A stretch of 64,000 nt of DNA from Allobosea sp. (GCF_030695125.1 NZ_JAUYTP010000018.1:90087-154086); one strand, 5' to 3'. Positions 17,131-26,604 are shown, numbered from the stretch's first letter. Numbers and translations: made by a program. The notes: a model not told the origin generated them from the letters alone.

Positions 17131-17631
17131 ATGACATCGCTGCCCCTGACCATTCGCCACGAGCTTCCCGTCGATGGCCCCGCCATCGAGCGGCTGCATG
17201 AACGCGCCTTCGGGCCGGGGCGCTTCGCCCGCACCGCCTTTCGCCTGCGCGAGGGCGTGCCGCCGGACGCCGATCTGACCTTCGCGGCCCATGTCGGCAC
17301 CTTCCTCGTCGGTTCGATCCGGGTGACGCCGGTGGCGGCCGGTGGCCACACCGCGCTGATGCTGGGCCCGCTGACGGTCGATCCCGCCTTCGAGGGACGT
17401 GGCATCGGGGCGGCTCTGATGAACCGGTCGATCGATGCGGCGCGCGCCGCGGGCCATGACCTGATCATGCTGGTGGGGGACGCGCCCTATTATGCCCGCT
17501 TCGGCTTCACGGGGATCCCGCCCGGGCAGCTTGTCCTGCCGGGGCCGGCCGATCCGGCGCGGTTCCTGGCGCTGGAACTGGTCACGGGCGTGCTCGCGCA
17601 GCGGCGCGGCGCGGTCACGGCGATCAGGTGA
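17131..17631 (+). CDS. GNAT family N-acetyltransferase (YhbS-like)
   Basis: A 166-residue GNAT acetyltransferase. The acetyl-CoA pyrophosphate-binding loop is FEGRGIGAALM near 90-100, preceded by the strand MLGPLTVDPA. The C-terminal half has DAPYYARFGF near 128, a hallmark of the YhbS-like branch. The first ATG of the fold was used; the upstream sequence is not coding. A palindromic repeat begins nine bases after the stop. No neighbour hints at the amine acceptor. Confidence 0.85.
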   Translation: MTSLPLTIRHELPVDGPAIERLHERAFGPGRFARTAFRLREGVPPDADLTFAAHVGTFLVGSIRVTPVAAGGHTALMLGPLTVDPAFEGRGIGAALMNRSIDAARAAGHDLIMLVGDAPYYARFGFTGIPPGQLVLPGPADPARFLALELVTGVLAQRRGAVTAIR

Positions 17632-17639
17632 GGCGCGCT

Positions 17640-17773
17640 TGTCTTTCCGGGGCTTCGCGACGCGAAGAACCCGGAACCCACGACCGGGCGCTTCCCTGGC
17701 CGTCAGCTCGAGACAACGCTCACCCGGTCATGGGTTGCGGGTTCACTGCTGCGCAGCGCCCCGGAATGACAGG
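17640..17773. repeat. intergenic palindromic repeat, family B copy 1
   Basis: An imperfect inverted repeat between a GNAT gene and the large vWA-like gene. The left half contains TTTCCGGGGCTTCGCG and CCCGGAACCCACGACC; the right half has GGTCATGGGTTGCGGGTTC, CGCTGCGCAGC and CCGGAATGACAGG. The same blocks, in the same order, occur at 22778-22912, so this is one copy of a dispersed chromosomal palindrome. The stop of the vWA-like gene begins two bases after its end. Confidence 0.75.
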
Positions 17774-17774
17774 G

Positions 17775-19871
17775 TTAGGCCGGGTCGGGCTTCCGGTTGA
17801 ACCTGCGACCGCTCTCGCCGATCCAGCCGGCGACGAGCGCGCCGAAGAGCAGCGCCAGCCCGATCAGGCCGATGAAGAGCGGCGAAATCTGGACGCCGCG
17901 CACGATGCCGGAATCGCTGATGCGCAGGCCGATCCAGTCCGAGCCGGAAAACTGGCTGCCCGACCGCACCGGGACGATGCGGGGCACGCTCACCCCGGAG
18001 CCGGTCTCCTGGCCGATGCGACGCGCGGAGCCGCCGCTCGCCTCGGCCAGGGCCTGAAGCGCCGTCGGATTGCTGACGACCTCCATCAGCTCGCGCGGAT
18101 TCTCGGGCCCGACGCTGGCGAAGGCGGTGAGGTTGTCGCCGGAGATGCGATGCAGGCCGAATTCGCTGCTGGGAATGCGGGCGGTGAACAGGCCGGGACG
18201 GCCGGGTTCGAGCGGAACCGAGCGCGACTGGCCGTCGGGCCCGGTGACGGTCAGGGGCGCCGGATTTTCGCCCAGCGTCTGGCGCTCGACCTCGATGACG
18301 CCGCCGCGCGCGACGGCACGCAGCGCCTCCTCCTCGAGATCAGGCTCCTTCATCAGCCAGTGGCCGAGGCGGCGCAGCAGGTCGAGATGGGGGCCGCCAT
18401 CGCGGAAGCCGCGCGCCCAGAGCCAGGCGTGGTCGGAGAGAAACAGCGCGACGCGGCCCTTCTGTTCGCGCGCGAGAACCAGGAGAGGCCGCTCGCCGGG
18501 GCCGGTCATGACCGAGGAGCCGGTGCGGGCGCGGGCGCCGACCATGCGCAGCCATTCGCCCCATTGCGGCGGCTCGACCTCGGAGCCCGGTAGATCGCGC
18601 GTCACCGGATGGCGCTTGCCGGGATCGCTGACGCGGGCGCGATAGGCCTCGTCGATGACCGAGCCGTCCGGGATCGCCGGCAGGATCTGGTTGAGCGGCG
18701 TGCGCGCCAGCGACTGGGCGCCGGCATATTCCGGACCCGCCGCGATCAGGAGCGCGCCGCCCTCGCGGACATAACGGACGATGTTGTCGAAATAGACCAG
18801 CGGCAGGATCGACTGGTTGGCATAGCGGTCGAATATGATCAGGTCGAATTCCTTGATCTTGACCTGGAACAGCTCGCGCGTCGGGAAGGCGATCAGCGAG
18901 AGCTCGTTGATCGGCGTGCCGTCCTGCTTCTCGGGCGGGCGCAGGATGGTGAAGTGCACGAGGTCGATATTGGCGTCGGCCTTGAGCAGGTTGCGCCAGG
19001 TGCGCTCGCCCGGGTGCGGCTCGCCCGAGACCAGCAGCACGCGCAGCTTGTCGCGGACGCCGTCGATGGTGATGACGGCGCGGTTGTTGGCGAGCGTCAG
19101 CTCGTTGTCGAGAGGGGCAGCCTCGATCTCGACGACATTGGGGCCGCCGCGGTCGATCCGCACCGGCACCGAGACGGTCTCACCGACGATCACCTCGCGG
19201 CGCGCAATGATCTCGCCGTCGCGGCGCACGATCAGGCCGGCGCGGCCGGGGCCGCCCTTTTCGAGCACGCGCAGGCGCACCGTCTGGTCCTTGCCGACGA
19301 TGCCGAAGCGGGGCGAATCGACCAGCACGATGCGGCGGTCGATCTCGCGCTCGCGGCCGGTCGTCAGCACATGCAGTGGCGCGCGCAGGCCCAGCGCCTC
19401 GGCTGTGGGCGGCGCGTCATGGGCGAGACCGTCGGTGATGACGATGGCGCCGGCCACGCGCTCGGAAGGCACGTCGGCGAGGCTGGCGGCCAGAGCCTCG
19501 AACAGGCGGGTCCCGTCGCCGGAGCCCTGGGCATCGCGGACCTCGACGATGCGGGGTTCGACATTGGTCAGGCCGCGCAGCTGGCGCTCGACCTCGGCCT
19601 CGGCCGCCTGCGTTTGGGCCGTGCGGTCGCCCAGACGGTTGGACGCCGAGCGGTCGATGACGACGGAGACGACGTCCTTGACCGGCTCGCGATCCTCGAA
19701 GACGAGGGAGGGATCGGCCAATGTCACTGTCAGCACAGCGAGCGCCAGCGCCCGCAGGATGGCGCTCCTGCCTGCCAGCACGATCGCCGCGCCCGCCGCC
19801 AGCGCCGCCAGGACGGAGAGCCCGATCAGCAGTGGCAGCGGGACGAGGGGGGCGAAGGAGAGGCTCCACAT
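17775..19871 (-). CDS. large membrane protein with vWA-like N-terminal domain, last gene of the MoxR cluster
   Basis: A 698-residue protein anchored at both ends. Two hydrophobic segments open it (about 8-50), followed by a vWA-like domain with an intact metal-site motif, VVIDRSASN near residue 70, and a later VITDG near 145. A glutamine-amidotransferase-like region (FDLIIFDRYANQS, YVREGGALLIAAGPEY) lies near 330-370. A single C-terminal span near 665-685 is followed by a basic tail. The visible fold is that of the proteins found with MoxR ATPases in alphaproteobacteria. It starts 55 bases after the upstream DUF4159 gene and is co-directional. A chaperone or envelope-assembly role is inferred from the cluster. 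Confidence 0.78.
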   Translation of the reverse strand: MWSLSFAPLVPLPLLIGLSVLAALAAGAAIVLAGRSAILRALALAVLTVTLADPSLVFEDREPVKDVVSVVIDRSASNRLGDRTAQTQAAEAEVERQLRGLTNVEPRIVEVRDAQGSGDGTRLFEALAASLADVPSERVAGAIVITDGLAHDAPPTAEALGLRAPLHVLTTGREREIDRRIVLVDSPRFGIVGKDQTVRLRVLEKGGPGRAGLIVRRDGEIIARREVIVGETVSVPVRIDRGGPNVVEIEAAPLDNELTLANNRAVITIDGVRDKLRVLLVSGEPHPGERTWRNLLKADANIDLVHFTILRPPEKQDGTPINELSLIAFPTRELFQVKIKEFDLIIFDRYANQSILPLVYFDNIVRYVREGGALLIAAGPEYAGAQSLARTPLNQILPAIPDGSVIDEAYRARVSDPGKRHPVTRDLPGSEVEPPQWGEWLRMVGARARTGSSVMTGPGERPLLVLAREQKGRVALFLSDHAWLWARGFRDGGPHLDLLRRLGHWLMKEPDLEEEALRAVARGGVIEVERQTLGENPAPLTVTGPDGQSRSVPLEPGRPGLFTARIPSSEFGLHRISGDNLTAFASVGPENPRELMEVVSNPTALQALAEASGGSARRIGQETGSGVSVPRIVPVRSGSQFSGSDWIGLRISDSGIVRGVQISPLFIGLIGLALLFGALVAGWIGESGRRFNRKPDPA

Positions 19872-19926
19872 CAGATCGGGTTCCTGTTGGCGCGCCCCGC
19901 GCGCCGTTCGAGCATCCCCTCAGCCG

Positions 19927-22764
19927 TCACTGGCCCAACCTTTCGAGCAGGGCCGGGACATGGACCTGGTCGGCCTTGTAGTTGCCGGTGAGCGCATACA
20001 TCACGAGGTTGACGCCGGCCCGCAGCGCCATTTCGCGCTGACGCGGGTCGGAGCCCGACAGCGGCACCAGCGGCTCGCCGCGCCGGTTGATCGCCCAGGC
20101 CGCGGCGAGGTCGTTGGAGGTGATGACGATCGGCGAGACATTGTCGCCGGCTCGGGCCGGGCGGCGGCCATCGGCGCCGGCGGGCGGCAGGATCTCGACC
20201 CAGGTCGTGCCGGTGTCATAGCGGCCGGCGAAGCCGTCGAGGATGTAGAAGGTCTTGGTCAGGACATGGTCGCGCGGCAGCGGCTCGAGCTCGGGGATGT
20301 CGAGCGTCTGCAGCATGCGGCGCAATTGCTCGCCCTCGGGCGTGGTGCCGCCGCCGGGCCGCGCGCTCATCGCATCGCGGGTGTCGAAGATCACCAGCCC
20401 GCCGCCCTTCATATAGGCTTCGAGCTTGCGCAGCGTCTCGGCGGCGGGAATCGGCCGGCCGGCGACGATGGGCCAGTACAGCACCGGGAAGAAGGCGAGT
20501 TCGTCGCGGTCGGCATTGACGCCAACGGCCTCGCCGGGCTCCAGCGCGGTGCGGGCGCCGAGCACGATGTTCAACCCCGCGAGCCCGGCCTTCGACATGT
20601 CGTCGACCGCCTTGTCGCCGGTGACGACATAGGCGAGCCGGGTCACGGCACCTGCGGCGAAGAGTTCGCGCGGGATCGGCGGGCGCGGGTCGACAGCGGC
20701 AATAGCGGGCGCCGACGGTGGGGTGGCCTGAGCCATGGCAGGCCCAGGCGACGCCACCACTCCCGCGACAGCCAGCGCCAGCAGGATCGCGGCAGGCGCG
20801 GCGCGGCGGGCCTTGCGGGCAAAGGACAACCGGCCGCCGAGCCAGAGCGTCGCCAGCGTGTCGGCGACCAGCAGCAGCAGCGCCAGCACCAGCAATTGCG
20901 GGCGGATGTCGCGCGCGACCGGCTTGTCGACGGGAAGGATCGGCGCGCCGAGTGCCACCAGGTCGATGGCGCGCAGCGTGTCGGTCGGGTTGAGCGCGTT
21001 CATCGCGAGAGAGCCGTCGGCGGGGCCGTAGATGCCCGGCGGGTGGGCGAGGGTGGCGCGCGCCGTGAAGCTGCGAGCGACGGGCTGCGCGGTGGCGGGC
21101 GGGCTGCGGAAGGCGCCGCTGCCGTCGAGAACGCGGGTCGGCGACAGGGTTTCCACGCGGGCATCCTCTCCCTCGGCTGCGGCGGGTCCGGTGCCGGCCA
21201 GGCCGACGATCTTTCTGAGCATCTCGACGAAGAGGCCCGACAGCGGCAGGTTCGACCAGGTGGTATCGGCGGTGACATGCATCATCGCGATCATGCCGTC
21301 GCCGCGCCGCTCGCCGGTGACGACAGGCGTGCCGTCCTCCAGCGCCGCCCAGGTCTTGCGCGACAGGTCGGCCTCGGGCTCGGCCAGGATCTGCCTGCTG
21401 ACGCGGACATCATCGTTGATCTGGGTGCCGAAGAAAGGGCTCTCGCGGGTGAAGGGCGCGAGCTTGCGCGGCGTTTCCCAGGACAGGCCGCCGCCGAGCG
21501 TGCGGCCGCCGCGGCGCAGGCGCACCGGCGTCAGATCGTCCGATGCCGCGGCCAGACGCGCCCCAGCAAAGCGCAGCAGTACGCCGCCGCGCTGGATGAA
21601 GGCGTTGATCTTGCCGGCGGTGTCGGCGTCGAGCGCGCCGATATCGGCCAGCACCAGAACCGAGAGGTTCTGCGCCAGCAATTCGCCGACCGGGTCGGTC
21701 GAGCCCGGACGCGGTTCGCGGATCTCGGCGAAGGGCGAAAGGGCGCGCGAGACATAATAGGTCGGCGAGAGCAGCGGCTGGGCGGTGTCAGTGGTGGCGC
21801 CCGAGACGATGCCGACGCGGCGACGCTTGGCGCGGTCGTCGAGCAGGGCGACCGCGGCCGCGCTGCGCTCGCCCACGATCTCGAGCCGCGAGACGGCGTT
21901 GCGGACTTCGATCGGAAGCGTCAGGCGCGCGGTCGTCTGCAGGTCGGACCCGCTGAAGACGAAGGGCGCATCGCCGAGCGGCAGGCCCTTGAGGTCGAGC
22001 GCGCGGACCTGGCCGCTGGCGGCGGCCGACGGCGTCGGGCGCAGCACCTTGACCGCCAGCGCGCCGGCGAGGTTGTCGGGTGCGGCGAGGGCCAGTTGGT
22101 CGATCGCGCCGGCATGGATCGAGAGGCGGCGCGCATCGGCGACCTGCTTCAGTCGCGCCAGGAAGGACGAATCATCGGTCACGGATAGCCCGTCGGCGAC
22201 CCAGACGATCTCGGCGTCCGGCGCGGTGCGCAGAAAGGCCTCGATGCGGGGCAGATGCGCCGAGCGGTCGGGCGCATGCGGCTGAAGCGCAAACGCGCGC
22301 AGCCGGTCGAGCGCGGCGCGGGGTTCCGACAGCGCGATCTCGCTCGGGTTCTCGGCGAGCCCCAGCAGCGCGACCGGGCGGCCCTCGCGGCCGGCGGCGG
22401 CGACACGGGATTCGGCCACCAGCAGGCGCTCGGGCCAATCGGTCGCGGCGCCAAAGCCGTTGTCGATCATGAGCAGCATCGGTCCGCGCAAGGGACCGGC
22501 CTCGCGCGGCGGGTTCCAGACCGGGCCGGCGACGGCCAGGATTGCCAGCGCCGCGACGAGCATGCGCAGCGCCAGAAGCCACCACGGCGTATGGGCCGGC
22601 ATTTCGCGCTTGGCGACGAGGTCGGCCATGATCTTGAGCGGCGGAAAATCGATCCGGCGGGGCCGCGGCGGCGTCACCCGCAGGATCAGCCACAGCGCCG
22701 GCAGCAGGGCGAGTGCCGCGAGCGCGAGCGGGGCGGAGAAGGCGAGGGGCAACGAGCTCAGCAT
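19927..22764 (-). CDS. BatA-like / DUF4159 membrane protein
   Basis: A 945-residue membrane protein. The N-terminal BatA/aerotolerance region has two membrane spans (about 8-28 and 58-82) and a PPRPRRIDFPPLK segment between them. A vWA-like domain follows, but its metal-site motif is degenerate (MIDNGFG near 95). A second pair of hydrophobic segments lies near 605-680. The C-terminal 220 residues form the DUF4159 domain, including YVVTGDKAVDDMSKAGL and a GLVIFDTRD segment. It lies downstream of moxR and DUF58, with a 135-base palindrome between it and DUF58. The role is unknown; proteins of this type accompany MoxR ATPases. Confidence 0.82.
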   Translation of the reverse strand: MLSSLPLAFSAPLALAALALLPALWLILRVTPPRPRRIDFPPLKIMADLVAKREMPAHTPWWLLALRMLVAALAILAVAGPVWNPPREAGPLRGPMLLMIDNGFGAATDWPERLLVAESRVAAAGREGRPVALLGLAENPSEIALSEPRAALDRLRAFALQPHAPDRSAHLPRIEAFLRTAPDAEIVWVADGLSVTDDSSFLARLKQVADARRLSIHAGAIDQLALAAPDNLAGALAVKVLRPTPSAAASGQVRALDLKGLPLGDAPFVFSGSDLQTTARLTLPIEVRNAVSRLEIVGERSAAAVALLDDRAKRRRVGIVSGATTDTAQPLLSPTYYVSRALSPFAEIREPRPGSTDPVGELLAQNLSVLVLADIGALDADTAGKINAFIQRGGVLLRFAGARLAAASDDLTPVRLRRGGRTLGGGLSWETPRKLAPFTRESPFFGTQINDDVRVSRQILAEPEADLSRKTWAALEDGTPVVTGERRGDGMIAMMHVTADTTWSNLPLSGLFVEMLRKIVGLAGTGPAAAEGEDARVETLSPTRVLDGSGAFRSPPATAQPVARSFTARATLAHPPGIYGPADGSLAMNALNPTDTLRAIDLVALGAPILPVDKPVARDIRPQLLVLALLLLVADTLATLWLGGRLSFARKARRAAPAAILLALAVAGVVASPGPAMAQATPPSAPAIAAVDPRPPIPRELFAAGAVTRLAYVVTGDKAVDDMSKAGLAGLNIVLGARTALEPGEAVGVNADRDELAFFPVLYWPIVAGRPIPAAETLRKLEAYMKGGGLVIFDTRDAMSARPGGGTTPEGEQLRRMLQTLDIPELEPLPRDHVLTKTFYILDGFAGRYDTGTTWVEILPPAGADGRRPARAGDNVSPIVITSNDLAAAWAINRRGEPLVPLSGSDPRQREMALRAGVNLVMYALTGNYKADQVHVPALLERLGQ

Positions 22765-22777
22765 GGGCCCGCTTCCT

Positions 22778-22912
22778 CTGTCATTCCGGGACGGCCCGAA
22801 GGGCCGGGCCCGGAACCCACGACCTGGCTTGACCTCAGGGCACCATCGAAATTCTGTCGTGCCCGGTCGTGGGTTCCGGGTTCTTCGCTGCGCGAAGCTC
22901 CGGAATGACAGG
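22778..22912. repeat. intergenic palindromic repeat, family B copy 2
   Basis: A long inverted repeat that opens with CTGTCATTCCGGGACGG and closes with AGCTCCGGAATGACAGG. The inner arms CCGGAACCCACGACC and GGTCGTGGGTTCCGG pair perfectly. It shares all blocks with the copy at 17640-17773. It sits inside the MoxR gene cluster, between the DUF58 stop and the DUF4159 start, so it is probably transcribed and may separate expression of the two halves. Confidence 0.8.
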
Positions 22913-22939
22913 ACGTGTTTCGGAGAAAAGCGGCTGCCT

Positions 22940-23854
22940 TCATCGCCCGGTCCCCCGCGCCGCCGCCACCAGGCTGGCGATGCGCAGGACGCCCTCGCTC
23001 GCCGGGCGGTCCGTGCGGTGGAGCGTCAGCGTCCAGCCGGCCTTGCGGCAGGCCTCGCGGATCGCGTCGCGATGGGCTTCGAGCCGCTGGCGGTATTCCG
23101 CGCCCCAGGCGCCGGCATCGCCGACGCGCAGAGACAGCCCGTCCTCGAGATCGAAGAGTTCGGCCTGGCCGGTGAAGGGGAAGGTTTCCTCGATCGGGTC
23201 GGCGATCAGCAGGACATGGCCGCGCGCGCCCGACGACGACAGCGTCGCGATGCGCTGGGCGAGCGCGGCGGATGGCGACAAGCCGTCGGTGATGATGATC
23301 GCATCGGCCAGACGCGGCAGCGGCCCGTCGGGCGGCAGATCGAGCTCTGCCCCCTTCGCATCGGCCAGGATCGCCTGCGCCAGCGTCTCGACGATGCGGC
23401 GCGAGGCCAGCGCCCGCGTCAGCCCGAGATGGCCGACGCGCTCTCCGCCATCGACCAGCGTCTCGGCCAGGGCAAAGCCCGCGATCAGCGCACGATCAAC
23501 CTTGGAGGCCAGCGCCAGCGAGGAGGCGAAGCCCATCGAGGCGGAGCGGTCGATCCAGAGCCAGATGGCGTGCGAGGCCTCCCATTCGCGTTCGCGCACG
23601 AAGAGATGGCCGTCCCGGGCCGAGCGGCGCCAGTCGATCCGCGACGAGGATTCGCCCGTCACCAGCGGGCGGTATTGCCAGAAGGTCTCGCCGGGGCCGG
23701 CGCGCCTGCGGCCATGGATGCCGTGCAGGCTGGCGGATACGCGGCGCGCCTCCAGGATCAGCCGCGGCAGTCGCGCGGCGAGATCGAGCGAGGCGGTGAC
23801 GACCGGCCTGGCGGGCTGGCGTTCGGTGGACCCGAGAACGCGCGTGCGCAGCAT
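22940..23854 (-). CDS. DUF58 domain protein
   Basis: A 304-residue DUF58 protein. The DUF58 signature GETFWQYRPLVTGESSSRIDWRRSARDGHLFVRERE runs near 55-90 (key residues: Tyr-Arg-Pro, Asp-Trp-Arg, Arg-Glu). It is followed by a vWA-type domain with an intact DRSAS metal motif near 104 and IIITDG near 190. No membrane span is evident in this short version. ATG 23854 has GGAGGA nine bases upstream. It starts 14 bases after the MoxR ATPase stop; DUF58 proteins commonly act as partners of MoxR ATPases. Confidence 0.88.
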   Translation of the reverse strand: MLRTRVLGSTERQPARPVVTASLDLAARLPRLILEARRVSASLHGIHGRRRAGPGETFWQYRPLVTGESSSRIDWRRSARDGHLFVREREWEASHAIWLWIDRSASMGFASSLALASKVDRALIAGFALAETLVDGGERVGHLGLTRALASRRIVETLAQAILADAKGAELDLPPDGPLPRLADAIIITDGLSPSAALAQRIATLSSSGARGHVLLIADPIEETFPFTGQAELFDLEDGLSLRVGDAGAWGAEYRQRLEAHRDAIREACRKAGWTLTLHRTDRPASEGVLRIASLVAAARGTGR

Positions 23855-23868
23855 CGGCTCGGCTCCTC

Positions 23869-24894
23869 CTATCCCAGTTTCTCGACGAGCTTGCCGATGA
23901 TGCCCTCGACCGTCTCGCCATCGGCGCGGGCGGCGAAGGTCAGCGCGACGCGGTGCTTCAGGACGGGAACCGCCAGCGCCACGACATCGTCGACGGAGGG
24001 GGCGAGGCGGCCTTCGACCAGCGCGCGGGCGCGGCAGGCCAGCGTCAGCGACTGGCTGGCGCGCGGGCCGGGACCCCAGGCCAGCTTGTCGGTGATCGCG
24101 GCGTCGCTGCCGGGGCCGGGGCGGGCGGAGCGGACGAGATCGAGGATCGCATCGACGACCGTCTCGCCGACCGGCAGGCGGCGCACGAGGCGCTGCGTCG
24201 ACATCAGCGTCTCCGCCGACATCGCCTGGGCCGGCTTGTGCTCGGAGGCGCCTGTGGTTTCCATCAGGATGCGGCGCTCGGCGTCGCGATCGGGATATTC
24301 GACGTCGATCTCGAGCAGGAAGCGGTCGAGCTGGGCTTCGGGCAGGGGGTAGGTGCCCTCCTGCTCGATCGGATTCTGCGTCGCCAGAACATGGAAGGGC
24401 GCGGGCAGGTCGTAGCGCTCGCCGCCGACGGTGACGTGGTGCTCCTGCATCGCCTGCAGCAGGGCCGACTGGGTGCGCGGCGAGGCGCGGTTGATCTCGT
24501 CGGCCATCAGCAGCTGGGCGAAGACCGGGCCCTTGATGAAGCGGAAATGGCGCTTGCCGTCGGCGCTCTCGTCGAGAACCTCGGAGCCGAGGATATCGGA
24601 GGGCATCAGGTCCGGCGTGAACTGGACGCGGCGTGCGCTCATGCCGAGCACGGTGCCCATCGCCTCGACGAGCTTGGTCTTGGCGAGGCCCGGCACGCCG
24701 ACGAGCAGGCCGTGGCCGCCCGCCAGCAGGGTGATCAGCGAGAGATCGACGACCTTCTGCTGGCCGAAGATGACGCGGCCGATTTCGGTGCGGGCCGCAC
24801 CGATCGCGCCCAGCGCGGCTTCCGCCGCCTCGACGATTCCGGTATCGAGGCTGATCGGCGGGTTGGTCTCCGCCGCCCGGACTTGCGCCACCAT
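23869..24894 (-). CDS. MoxR family AAA+ ATPase
   Basis: A 341-residue AAA+ ATPase of the MoxR type. Walker A is GVPGLAKTK near 72-80, Walker B is LMADEINRA near 133-141, sensor 1 is ATQNPIEQEGTYPLPEAQ near 174-190, and the arginine finger region (LDRFLLEIDV) follows. MoxR ATPases are thought to be chaperones that insert metal or cofactor or remodel vWA partner proteins. ATG 24894 has GGAG six bases upstream; a longer in-frame start is possible but has no ribosome site. It heads the MoxR-DUF58-DUF4159-vWA gene row and is divergent from DUF1285. Confidence 0.9.
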   Translation of the reverse strand: MVAQVRAAETNPPISLDTGIVEAAEAALGAIGAARTEIGRVIFGQQKVVDLSLITLLAGGHGLLVGVPGLAKTKLVEAMGTVLGMSARRVQFTPDLMPSDILGSEVLDESADGKRHFRFIKGPVFAQLLMADEINRASPRTQSALLQAMQEHHVTVGGERYDLPAPFHVLATQNPIEQEGTYPLPEAQLDRFLLEIDVEYPDRDAERRILMETTGASEHKPAQAMSAETLMSTQRLVRRLPVGETVVDAILDLVRSARPGPGSDAAITDKLAWGPGPRASQSLTLACRARALVEGRLAPSVDDVVALAVPVLKHRVALTFAARADGETVEGIIGKLVEKLG

Positions 24895-25099
24895 ATCGAT
24901 CTCCTTCACCCTCTGGGTCGCGCCGACGAGCGTTTCGCAACCTTGCAACGGCCTGAGCCGTTGAGTGTGGACGGGGCGCCATGCCGGCTCAAGGACGGAA
25001 TGGCGCGATGCACAGAACACGGCTTCACGATTATGTGGAGTTCAAGGCAGAGGCGACGATGCAACCACTATGCCGCATGCGGCGCCGGCAGGCTTTTCG

Positions 25100-25681
25100 A
25101 TGAGTGGCGAGGGCGGCGCGATGGAGCGGCTGCTGGCGGCGCTCAACAGCGACCCGAAGCGCGGTCTGCCGCCGGTCGAGCGCTGGAACCCCGATTTCTG
25201 CGGCGTTATCGATATGAGGATCGCCGCCGACGGCACCTGGTTTTATCTGGGCACGCCGATCGGCAGACCCGCGCTGGTCAAGCTGTTCTCCTCCGTCCTG
25301 CGTCGCGACGGCGACGATTACGTTCTCGTGACACCGGTCGAAAAGCTCGGCATCACGGTCGAGGATGCGCCGTTCCAGGCGGTCGAGATGGCGGTGGAGG
25401 GAGATGGCGATGCCCGTGCGATCGCCTTTCGCACGCTGGTCGACGACCTCGTCCAGGTCGGGCCCGACCATGCGATTCGCTTCGAGCGCGCGGCCGGGGA
25501 CGGGCTGAAACCCTATGTCCATGTCCGGCGCAATCTCTGGGCCCGCCTGACGCGCGCGCTCAGCTATGATCTCCTGGCGCTGGGCGAAGTGCGCGCGGTC
25601 GATGGCGTGCCCATGTTCGGGATCGCTGCGGCCGGCACGTTCTACGCGGCGGCGCCGGCCAGCGAGATCGATGGGTTGTGA
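25100..25681 (+). CDS. DUF1285 domain protein
   Basis: A 193-residue soluble protein of the DUF1285 family: RWNPDFCGVIDMRIAADGTW and GRPALVKLFSSVLRRDGDDY near 30-70 are the family landmarks, then an alternating beta-rich C-terminal half with DHAIRFE. No catalytic motif is recognisable, and the family has no firm function. ATG 25100 is preceded by only a weak ribosome site; an internal Met eight codons on is an alternative. Its TGA shares a base with the next ATG (TGATG), so it is coupled to the Nudix hydrolase. Confidence 0.84.
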   Translation: MSGEGGAMERLLAALNSDPKRGLPPVERWNPDFCGVIDMRIAADGTWFYLGTPIGRPALVKLFSSVLRRDGDDYVLVTPVEKLGITVEDAPFQAVEMAVEGDGDARAIAFRTLVDDLVQVGPDHAIRFERAAGDGLKPYVHVRRNLWARLTRALSYDLLALGEVRAVDGVPMFGIAAAGTFYAAAPASEIDGL

Positions 25682-26325
25682 TGCGGGCACTGGATCTGAC
25701 CACCGACCAGTTTGCCGCCCTGGCGAAGCAGCGGCTGCGGGCGGAGCCGCCCGCGTTCGGCGACATCATCAGCCGGCCGCGCGGCGACCACGAGTTGCAG
25801 CCGCAGCCGATGGCGGCGCCCGACGAACAGGAGGCCGTTGCGGCTGCGGTGCTGATCGGCATCGTGCCGCGTCCGGCGGGGCCGACGGTGCTGCTGACGC
25901 AGCGGGCGGCGAGCCTGCGCAGCCATTCGTCGCAGGTGGCGTTTCCGGGCGGCCGGGTCGATGCGATCGACGGATCGCCCCTCGTCACGGCGCTGCGCGA
26001 GACGGAGGAGGAGATCGGGTTGCCGCGCTCGCGCGTACAGACGCTTGGGTTCCTCGACGCCTATCTGACGGGGACAGGGTATCGGATCGTGCCGGTGGTC
26101 GCGCTGGTCGAGCCGCCCTTCTCGCTGGTGCTCAATGCTCATGAGGTCGACGACGCCTTCGAGGCGCCCTTGTCCTTCCTGCTCGATCCGGCCAACCACC
26201 GGCGCGAAGGCCGGGAGTGGCAGGGCATCCACCGCACCTATTATGCGATGCCGTTCGGGGATCGCTATATCTGGGGCGCAACCGCCGGGATGATCCGCAA
26301 TCTTTACGAGCGGCTCGCCGGCTGA
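25681..26325 (+). CDS. CoA-type Nudix hydrolase
   Basis: A 214-residue Nudix hydrolase. The segment SHSSQVAFPGGRVD near 81-94, followed by ALRETEEEIGL near 104-114, matches the coenzyme A pyrophosphatase branch, whose UPF0035 motif precedes the Nudix box. It probably cleaves CoA or oxidised CoA to 3',5'-ADP and phosphopantetheine. The ATG overlaps the DUF1285 stop; a GTG three bases upstream is possible but less likely. It is followed at 21 bases by DUF6111 and then cca, all on one strand. Confidence 0.86.
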   Translation: MRALDLTTDQFAALAKQRLRAEPPAFGDIISRPRGDHELQPQPMAAPDEQEAVAAAVLIGIVPRPAGPTVLLTQRAASLRSHSSQVAFPGGRVDAIDGSPLVTALRETEEEIGLPRSRVQTLGFLDAYLTGTGYRIVPVVALVEPPFSLVLNAHEVDDAFEAPLSFLLDPANHRREGREWQGIHRTYYAMPFGDRYIWGATAGMIRNLYERLAG

Positions 26326-26346
26326 ACCGATTGGACCACCAAGGCC

Positions 26347-26604
26347 ATGCTGCGTTCGATCATCGAAGAGGTGCTTCTCTTCGTCCTGCCGTTTTGTATT
26401 TTCGCGGGCTACCTCATCGTGAAGCGGCGCAACCCGCTCGATGTCGAGCATTGGAGCCGGCACGTCTTCTGGCTGGCAATCGTCGGACTGGGTCTTGCCA
26501 TCGCGCTCGTCGCCTATGGCGGCTGGACCGCGCCGCGCGCCACCGGCGCCTATGAGCCGCCGCATATGGAGAACGGGACGCTGGTGCCCGGCCGGTTCAA
26601 ATGA
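26347..26604 (+). CDS. DUF6111 small membrane protein
   Basis: An 85-residue protein with two hydrophobic segments (about 6-25 and 43-63) joined by the basic loop VKRRNPLDVEHW, then a short Pro-rich tail (YEPPHMENGTLVPGRFK). This pattern and its position between a Nudix gene and cca match the alphaproteobacterial DUF6111 family. Its stop overlaps the cca start (ATGA at 26601-26604), so it should be co-translated with cca. Function is not known. Confidence 0.8.
   Translation: MLRSIIEEVLLFVLPFCIFAGYLIVKRRNPLDVEHWSRHVFWLAIVGLGLAIALVAYGGWTAPRATGAYEPPHMENGTLVPGRFK

Noticed and set aside
18835..22188. A 1117-codon open frame on the plus strand over the MoxR cluster
   Set aside because: It is antisense to two large proteins with clear domains, lacks any recognisable motif and has Ser/Arg-rich composition typical of a shadow frame.
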